From the IMG/VR virus record IMGVR_UViG_3300038701_002076, positions 1-39,368 of that record: a stretch of 39,368 bases of DNA; one strand, written 5' to 3'. The notes under the pieces are model-generated. The model was not told the origin of the DNA. It saw nothing but the letters and a program-made list of their open reading frames with translations, and searched no databases. Below, in pieces: positions 34,822 to 39,368 of this stretch (position 1 is the stretch's first letter; every line of letters starts with the position of its first letter). This DNA comes from a virus. Made by a program: the position numbers and the translations under genes.

Positions 34822-35386
34822 CCCGGTCATCTGTATCGCCACCGGCCCCAGCCTGACCCTGGCTGATGTGAACTACGTCAAGGGCAAACTGCCGGTTATC
34901 ACCATTAACAACGCCTGCCATCTGGCGCCGTGGGCAGATTATCACTATGCCTGCGATCTAAAATGGTGGCGCGCCTATGTTGACACAATAGGCGCGGGGC
35001 AGTGCTGGACAATTGACAAGCGAGCGGCCAAAGAATTCGAATTGAATTTACTTAAACATAAAGGCCTTGGCACCGGTTTATGCACCGCGCCCGGCTATAT
35101 TTATCATGGTGGCAATAGCGGCTATCAGGCTATCGGACTGGCGTATGTGCTGGGCTATAATCCGATTTATTTGCTGGGCTATGACTGCCAAGCCACTAGC
35201 GGTAAAAAACATTACCATCCAGACCACCCTGGTCGGCTGGACTGCCCCCATAATTATCGCCGCTGGCGACGACGTTTTAATGCCTTGGCACGAGATGCTA
35301 AGCAGGCCGGCTTGGAAATCATCAACTGCAGCCGAGAAACGGCAATTGCCGACATACCGAGAGCGAATCTATGCGACGTGCTGTAA
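34811..35386 (+). CDS. DUF115-like sugar-transferase-type protein
   Basis: The 191-residue product shows the pattern 'VICIATGPSLTLADVNYVKG', 'VITINNACHLAPWADYHYAC', 'DLKWWRAYV', 'IYHGGNSGYQAIGLAYVLGY', 'IYLLGYDCQATSGKKHYHPD' and 'LEIINCSRETAIADIP'. The G-P-S-L and G-Y-D motifs resemble DUF115/MptE-like and bacterial motility-associated glycosyl-transfer proteins; the chemistry is unproven. It is a complete paralogue of the start-less domain at 32879-33490 and opens the carbohydrate-like cassette. Confidence 0.65.
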   Translation: MTNNPVICIATGPSLTLADVNYVKGKLPVITINNACHLAPWADYHYACDLKWWRAYVDTIGAGQCWTIDKRAAKEFELNLLKHKGLGTGLCTAPGYIYHGGNSGYQAIGLAYVLGYNPIYLLGYDCQATSGKKHYHPDHPGRLDCPHNYRRWRRRFNALARDAKQAGLEIINCSRETAIADIPRANLCDVL

Positions 35387-36144
35387 TTGCACTCCTACGT
35401 AATGATCCCAAATTTGCACACCCTGAGCTGATCTACGGGCTGGAGAAACGCCGTTTCAAAGTGGTCGACCGGCCTGTTATGGATCTGACTCGCGATGATG
35501 TGCTGGTGGTCTGGAACCGGCAGAGTCGCACTGCAGCACTCTGTGCGGCGGCTGAACGTGCCGAGGCGCGGATTATCGTGATCGAAAATGGTTACTTCGG
35601 GCGTGAATGGCGCGGCGGGCGCTGGTATGCGTTGAGCCTGGAGCATCACTACACCACCCCGATTCGCCATCTACCGGAGCGCTGGCCATTGTTCGGCGTG
35701 GATCTGAAACCGTGGCAACCGGTGCAGGTTAACCGGGTGCTGCTGCTGCCTCAGCGGGGTATCGGTGAGCCGGGTATCGGCATGCCGCAAGGCTGGGCGC
35801 AAAAGGCGTGGCGCTATTTCGATGAGCGCGGTTGGGCAACCGACGAGCGCGGTCATCCCGGCGCGGTTGGGCAGACTGCTGCGGATGATTTAGAAGACGC
35901 CATTCGTGGGTATTACGCGGTGGCGACCTGGGCCAGCAGTGCCGGTATTAAAGCGCTGGTTGAAGGGGTGCCGGTGATTAACTGGTATCCCGATTGGCTG
36001 ATGCGCGCTGGTTGCGTCCCGTTCGACAGATGGGACGGCGGCACGCGACCCAAAACCGACCGGCTACCGGCGTTTGAGCGCATGGCAGGGGGCTTGTGGT
36101 CGGCTGCTGAAATTGCCAGCGGCGAGCCATTTGACGAACTATAG
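35371..36144 (+). CDS. Glycosyltransferase-like protein (capsule-synthesis type, tentative)
   Basis: The 257-residue product has two alternating alpha/beta halves: an N-terminal half 'VIALLRNDPKFAHPELIYGL' to 'ARIIVIENGYFGREWRGGRW' and a C-terminal half with 'GYYAVATWASSAGIKALVEG' then 'VPVINWYPDWLMRAG'. The last motif (W-A/N-S-S/T-x-G-x-x-A-L-x-x-G-V-P-V-I) is the nucleotide-sugar side signature found in KpsS/KpsC-type capsule transferases. A GT-B-like enzyme is likely. The acceptor is unknown. Confidence 0.55.
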   Translation: MRRAVIALLRNDPKFAHPELIYGLEKRRFKVVDRPVMDLTRDDVLVVWNRQSRTAALCAAAERAEARIIVIENGYFGREWRGGRWYALSLEHHYTTPIRHLPERWPLFGVDLKPWQPVQVNRVLLLPQRGIGEPGIGMPQGWAQKAWRYFDERGWATDERGHPGAVGQTAADDLEDAIRGYYAVATWASSAGIKALVEGVPVINWYPDWLMRAGCVPFDRWDGGTRPKTDRLPAFERMAGGLWSAAEIASGEPFDEL

Positions 36145-36164
36145 CAAGCGAGTGAACTACATAT

Positions 36165-37001
36165 ATGAGCAAAGATAGTCTTGAGGTGTTGGTTAATGTC
36201 CCTGATAAATGGGGTAAGTACCTGGATGCACTGGCCGCGACGTTCCCCGGAAAATCTGTTGAAACCAAACGATACAAGGGCGGCAGCGACATTCTGATCT
36301 GCTGGGGGTTGGGTGGCGCTGAGCAGTGGCGCGCATTCCGAGCGCAGCGGGCAGCAGGTAAAACCGTGATCGGGATCGACCTGCCGTACTGGCGGCGCGA
36401 TGCTGGTTTAGGTGCTGATCGACACGTCAAAATATCAATCAACGCACAGCAACCGATTGCCAACAAATTACCACCGGCCAGTATCGACCGGTTTATGAGT
36501 TTCGGCGTCAATCTGCGCGAAACCTACGACCCATCCGGCCCGGTAGTGTTGGGTGGACTGGGCGCAAAATCCCGCGCATGGCTGGGCTACAAAGGGCCGC
36601 AGTGGGAGTTAAAACGAGCGCAGGAAATCCGCGCCCGGTTCCCCGACAAACAGATCATCTATCGCCCGAAAAATATGCGCCACGAGCGGTTGCCCGTCGA
36701 TAACTGTGTCACCCAAGGCACCGGGCCGATTGAATCCGTGCTATCCGGTGCGTCACTGGTCGTCGTGCGACATAGCAATGTCGCTGTCGATTGCGTCATC
36801 AACGGTGTCCCGTGTGTCTGTGAGCACAACGCCGCGAATTATTTATGGCCCGATACGCTGAACGGTGAGCATGCATTACCGGACAGAGAAGCCCGGCTGG
36901 AGTTTTTAGGCCGTTTGGCACATTGGCAGTATTCACTGAAAGAGTTGCGGGCTGGAATTTGGCCTTGGCTATTCGAGAGAATCAAAGATTGCGAATCCTA
37001 A
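36165..37001 (+). CDS. Second glycosyltransferase-like protein
   Basis: The 278-residue product carries 'DILICWGLGGAEQWRAFRAQ', 'KTVIGIDLPYWRRDAG', 'KQIIYRPKNMRHERLPVDNC', and 'SGASLVVVRHSNVAVDCVIN' then 'GVPCVCEHNAANYLW', the last resembling the H-S-N-x-x-V-D-x-x-x-x-G-V-P acceptor/donor motif of its upstream neighbour. It is probably a GT-B-like enzyme. No ribosome site stronger than AAAG precedes the ATG. Confidence 0.5.
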   Translation: MSKDSLEVLVNVPDKWGKYLDALAATFPGKSVETKRYKGGSDILICWGLGGAEQWRAFRAQRAAGKTVIGIDLPYWRRDAGLGADRHVKISINAQQPIANKLPPASIDRFMSFGVNLRETYDPSGPVVLGGLGAKSRAWLGYKGPQWELKRAQEIRARFPDKQIIYRPKNMRHERLPVDNCVTQGTGPIESVLSGASLVVVRHSNVAVDCVINGVPCVCEHNAANYLWPDTLNGEHALPDREARLEFLGRLAHWQYSLKELRAGIWPWLFERIKDCES

Positions 37002-37837
37002 TCACAGGCAAAGGCGGCAAAGCTGGGTCATGGGCCTGCCGTGCTGTGCAGCTTGGCGATGCACTTGGCGCGACGGTTAAACCGTTTGCGACCGCTAAAG
37101 ACATTAAGAAGCACGACATCACGATTTTGGTCAAACGCACGCCAACCGACACCGTTAAAGCGTTGCAAGATTCGGTGCGTCCGTGGGTTTACGATGTTGT
37201 TGATGCATGGCCGCAGCCAGCCGGTAATCGGTGGGGCGCAACACAATCAGCGCAGTGGCTACGCGAGCATATCCGACGATTGAAACCCACGGCTTGCGCC
37301 TATGTCACCAAGAAGCAGCAGCAGGACGCTGGATACACAGGCGAGGTTATCCCGCACCATGCACGAAGTAGGCAGACCGTAAACCCGATTCGCCAGCATG
37401 CCGCAAACGTCGGCTACGAAGGCCGCGAGCAGTACATTCTGCCGGTTCTGCCGCAACTGCGCAGCATGATAGACGGCATGGGCATGAGACTGCATATCAA
37501 TCCGGCTGAATTGGCCGATATGGATATTCTGTTGGCTGTACGATTCGGTCAGTGGTGCGGCTATGCGCCCGTACATTGGAAATCTCACGTCAAGCTGGCA
37601 AACGCGCACGCTACCGGCACACCGATAATCTGCGGACGGGAGGCCAGCTATATTGAGTTTTCCGCTAGTGGCGAAGTGTACGCGGATGATTTGGACGGCA
37701 TCCGCACTGGATTGAATCTATTGCGCGATTACGGACACCGAAAAAACATCCAGCGCCGATTTTTAGATGCCTCAAGGCAGTGGGTCGTGAATGTGATTGC
37801 GAAACAGTATAGGCAATGGTTGGAGACACTGATCTAA
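36989..37837 (+). CDS. Third glycosyltransferase-like protein
   Basis: Start TTG 36989 gives LRILITGKGGKAGSWACRAV, a good GT-B opening, and has GAGAG upstream; it overlaps the previous stop by 13 nt. The 282-residue product includes 'ITILVKRTPTDTVKALQDSV', 'RPWVYDVVDAWPQPAGNRWG', 'VIPHHARSR', 'ADMDILLAVRFGQWCGYAPV' and 'KLANAHATGTPIICGREASY', where 'K-x-x-N-A-x-A-x-G-T-P-I-I' is a typical GT-B donor-binding element. Nucleotide-sugar transfer is likely. Donor and acceptor are unknown. Confidence 0.58.
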   Translation: MRILITGKGGKAGSWACRAVQLGDALGATVKPFATAKDIKKHDITILVKRTPTDTVKALQDSVRPWVYDVVDAWPQPAGNRWGATQSAQWLREHIRRLKPTACAYVTKKQQQDAGYTGEVIPHHARSRQTVNPIRQHAANVGYEGREQYILPVLPQLRSMIDGMGMRLHINPAELADMDILLAVRFGQWCGYAPVHWKSHVKLANAHATGTPIICGREASYIEFSASGEVYADDLDGIRTGLNLLRDYGHRKNIQRRFLDASRQWVVNVIAKQYRQWLETLI

Positions 37838-38301
37838 CCGACGACCGCTACGCCGAGCTGCGAGAGCAGAAGAAGGTTGAGCAGCTTATTCGCAGCTACC
37901 GCGAACAGCTTGCGGTCGGTAGCTGGGTGGACATGCTGTGGCAGTTGCGCTATGTGTCCAAAGATTGCCCGCACATTGACCCCGGTGATTGCCAAGCGTT
38001 TTTTGATTGGATTCATGACCGTGAATATGCCCTGGATATCGGCGGCGGCAGAGCACCACAGCTACGGCACACCAACAGCACTTTAGAGATCGTTGCCCGC
38101 AACGCCAACCAGCTCACCGCGATGATGCCCAGCCGACACCGCAAAGAGCGCCGACCCCGCACCACCGACAGCCACCCGATCTTCGTGCGGCATGGCGACC
38201 GGTACGTACTGATCGACGGGCGACGGCGCGTGAATACGTTTATCACGTCCTGCCCTGATCAAAAACTCCCGATCTATCTGATAACACCAAATATTGCATG
38301 A
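37816..38301 (+). CDS. ParB-like nuclease-domain protein
   Basis: The 161-residue product has a helical N-terminal half and a C-terminal half reading 'TLEIVARNANQLTAMMPSRH', 'SHPIFVRHGDRYVLIDGRRR' then 'VNTFITSC' and 'KLPIYLI'. 'D-G-R-R-R' corresponds to the G-x-x-R box of ParB/Srx-fold proteins, which bind CTP or ATP. In phages, genes of this type often sit next to methyltransferase and glycosyltransferase genes. It may act as a nucleotide-dependent switch or kinase. Confidence 0.55.
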   Translation: MVGDTDLTDDRYAELREQKKVEQLIRSYREQLAVGSWVDMLWQLRYVSKDCPHIDPGDCQAFFDWIHDREYALDIGGGRAPQLRHTNSTLEIVARNANQLTAMMPSRHRKERRPRTTDSHPIFVRHGDRYVLIDGRRRVNTFITSCPDQKLPIYLITPNIA

Positions 38302-38948
38302 AATATAAACACGGGATTGCATTTCCTGATATGGATAATTACCTGTATGACCGGCTGCCAGAATCCGGCATCTGGCAACAGGACGCGCTAGAGGCTGGGC
38401 TGATGTACGTGCAGCAGTGGCGTACCGCTATCGATGGCGGCGCACATGTCGGCACCTGGTCCAGACAACTGGCGCCCCAGTTCAGCCGGGTGATTGCGTT
38501 CGAGCCAGCCGCCGATACGTTCCAGTGCCTGATCGAAAACACATTGCCGCTGGGCGTTGAATGTCATCAGCAGGCGCTTGGCGCGACGCCGGGTATTGTC
38601 ACGATCCAGCGCGATCTGCGTGATATGCAGCGACGGCATACCGGGGCACGGTACTGTGTAGGCAGCGATGCCAAAGACCCTGACGCGGTGCGGCGGGTAA
38701 CAATTGATAGCCTGGAATTGCAGGATCTGGATTTTTTGAAGCTGGACCTTGAGGGCGGCGAACCGGACGCGCTCAAGGGCGCACTGGAAACCCTGCAGCG
38801 TTGCCGGCCTGTCGTGGTCTTCGAGCGCGGTAAATTTTGCTGCCGGTACTGCTACGAGAAAAACGCCAGCGAGAAAATACTGGAACGCATCGGCGCAAAA
38901 CCGCTGGCCGATCTGGGTTTAAATCTGGTTTGGGGGTGGGATGGCTGA
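38298..38948 (+). CDS. FkbM-type SAM methyltransferase
   Basis: The 216-residue product has motif I-like 'TAIDGGAHVGTWSRQLAPQF' (about 43-62), 'VIAFEPAADTFQCLIENT' (FEP, motif II of FkbM proteins), 'VTIDSLELQDLDFLKLDLEG' and 'GEPDALKGALETLQRCRPVV' then 'VFERG'. D-F-L-K-L-D-L-E-G is the hallmark of FkbM methyltransferases, which O-methylate sugars and secondary metabolites. This supports the view that the cassette makes or decorates a glycan. ATGA overlap with the previous gene. Confidence 0.85.
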   Translation: MKYKHGIAFPDMDNYLYDRLPESGIWQQDALEAGLMYVQQWRTAIDGGAHVGTWSRQLAPQFSRVIAFEPAADTFQCLIENTLPLGVECHQQALGATPGIVTIQRDLRDMQRRHTGARYCVGSDAKDPDAVRRVTIDSLELQDLDFLKLDLEGGEPDALKGALETLQRCRPVVVFERGKFCCRYCYEKNASEKILERIGAKPLADLGLNLVWGWDG

Positions 38949-39368
38949 GGAAAAAACGCCGAACGATATTTATCCGGGCGCGGTGATTACTGAGGGACTG
39001 GCGCTGGTAGTAGGTTCAAAATTATACGAAACCAGCACAGACGCCCGCAAAATGTATCCGAACGCTATCGGCATGGACATTGAGCCGGGGCCGGGCGTTG
39101 ATTTTTTCCACGATATTGAACAGCCGCTACCGCAAACCTACGCGCATATACACTGTTATTCGGTGCTGGAACATATTAAACGCCCGTGGGTGGCCGCACA
39201 GGTTATGCAGGACGCGTTACAACCGGGTGGCACGATTGCAATACTGACGCCGTTTGTCTGGCGCATCCACGGTTACCCCGACGACTACTGGCGATTCACG
39301 CCAAACTGCATCCGCGAGCTATTCCCTCGAATCCATTTTGAGGCTTTAGGGCTGTACACAGTGGACTC
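38941..39368 (+). CDS. Class I SAM methyltransferase, N-terminal part (cut by the window end)
   Basis: ATG 38941 overlaps the preceding stop by 8 nt. The 142 visible codons read 'LVVGSKLYETSTDARKMYPN', 'AIGMDIEPGPGVDFFHDIEQ', 'PLPQTYAHIHCYSVLEHIKR' and 'MQDALQPGGTIAILTPFVWR', the order of Methyltransf_11-type enzymes (acidic D-I-E at the SAM ribose site, 'C-Y-S-V-L-E-H-I', 'L-x-P-G-G'). The usual first glycine motif is weak (VVGSKLY). The 3' end is outside the window. Confidence 0.72.
   Translation, partial: MAEEKTPNDIYPGAVITEGLALVVGSKLYETSTDARKMYPNAIGMDIEPGPGVDFFHDIEQPLPQTYAHIHCYSVLEHIKRPWVAAQVMQDALQPGGTIAILTPFVWRIHGYPDDYWRFTPNCIRELFPRIHFEALGLYTVD

Noticed and set aside
1-39368. tRNA genes, rRNA, integrase and attachment sites
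   Set aside because: I found no cloverleaf-like sequences and no recombinase motifs; the integration module, if present, lies outside the window.

Overview
The window is a 39.4 kb piece of a tailed, apparently temperate bacteriophage or prophage. There are no chromosomal housekeeping genes, tRNAs or rRNAs, and genes overlap at ATGA, GTGA and TAATG junctions almost throughout. Base composition is moderate and start sites carry AGGAG-type ribosome sites. Gene families (lambda O-like initiator, Mu gp36/gpG/gp37-like head completion, DUF4055 portal) suggest a proteobacterial, probably gammaproteobacterial, host; the genus cannot be read from the sequence. Both ends are cut inside genes. Integrase, tail tube, tape measure and baseplate are not in view.

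Layout. (1) 1-2390, minus strand: a leftward early operon ending in a truncated RecE-like exonuclease, with the XRE repressor gene at its head. (2) 2441-2950, plus: a Cro-like gene and two membrane microproteins, closed by two terminators at 3180-3322. Three TATG-N5-CATA/T operators sit on the leftward and rightward promoters, so this is a lambda-type immunity region. (3) 3452-14574, plus: early/replication operon with small DNA-binding proteins, a TcmP-like/HNH/radical-SAM-like trio, a lambda O-like initiator carrying iterons, a DnaB helicase, a C5-cytosine methyltransferase whose gene also encodes a second protein in another frame, many small accessory genes and a Q-like antiterminator. (4) 14593-15017: PadR-like regulator with its own promoter and terminator. 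(5) 15051-18194: membrane microproteins, holin, transglycosylase endolysin and a lipoprotein. (6) 18191-19113, minus: a three-gene autonomous cassette with a strong promoter and built-in operator. (7) 19145-24310: secreted or virion-surface proteins, including a 781-residue protein with 29 copies of a 14-residue repeat, and a PAPS-type sulfotransferase. (8) 24310-34821: packaging and head genes (TerS, TerL, portal, HslV-like peptidase, MuF protein interrupted by a 124-residue mini-intein, scaffold, major capsid protein, gp36/gpG/gp37-like connectors). (9) 34811-39368: a run of sugar-transferase-like, FkbM and other methyltransferase and ParB-like genes.

How it works together. The repressor and Cro-like protein would set the lysogeny decision. 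The O-like initiator would load the phage DnaB at an origin inside its own gene. The Q-like protein would switch on lysis and virion genes. The most notable features are a gene without any usual start codon that lies exactly behind a -1 frameshift signal (32873-32904), a minimal intein in the portal-associated MuF protein, two protein families encoded in overlapping frames at 10176-10988, and an unusual set of sulfo-, glycosyl- and methyltransferase-like genes placed inside the virion module, which suggests the phage decorates its own particle or the host surface.
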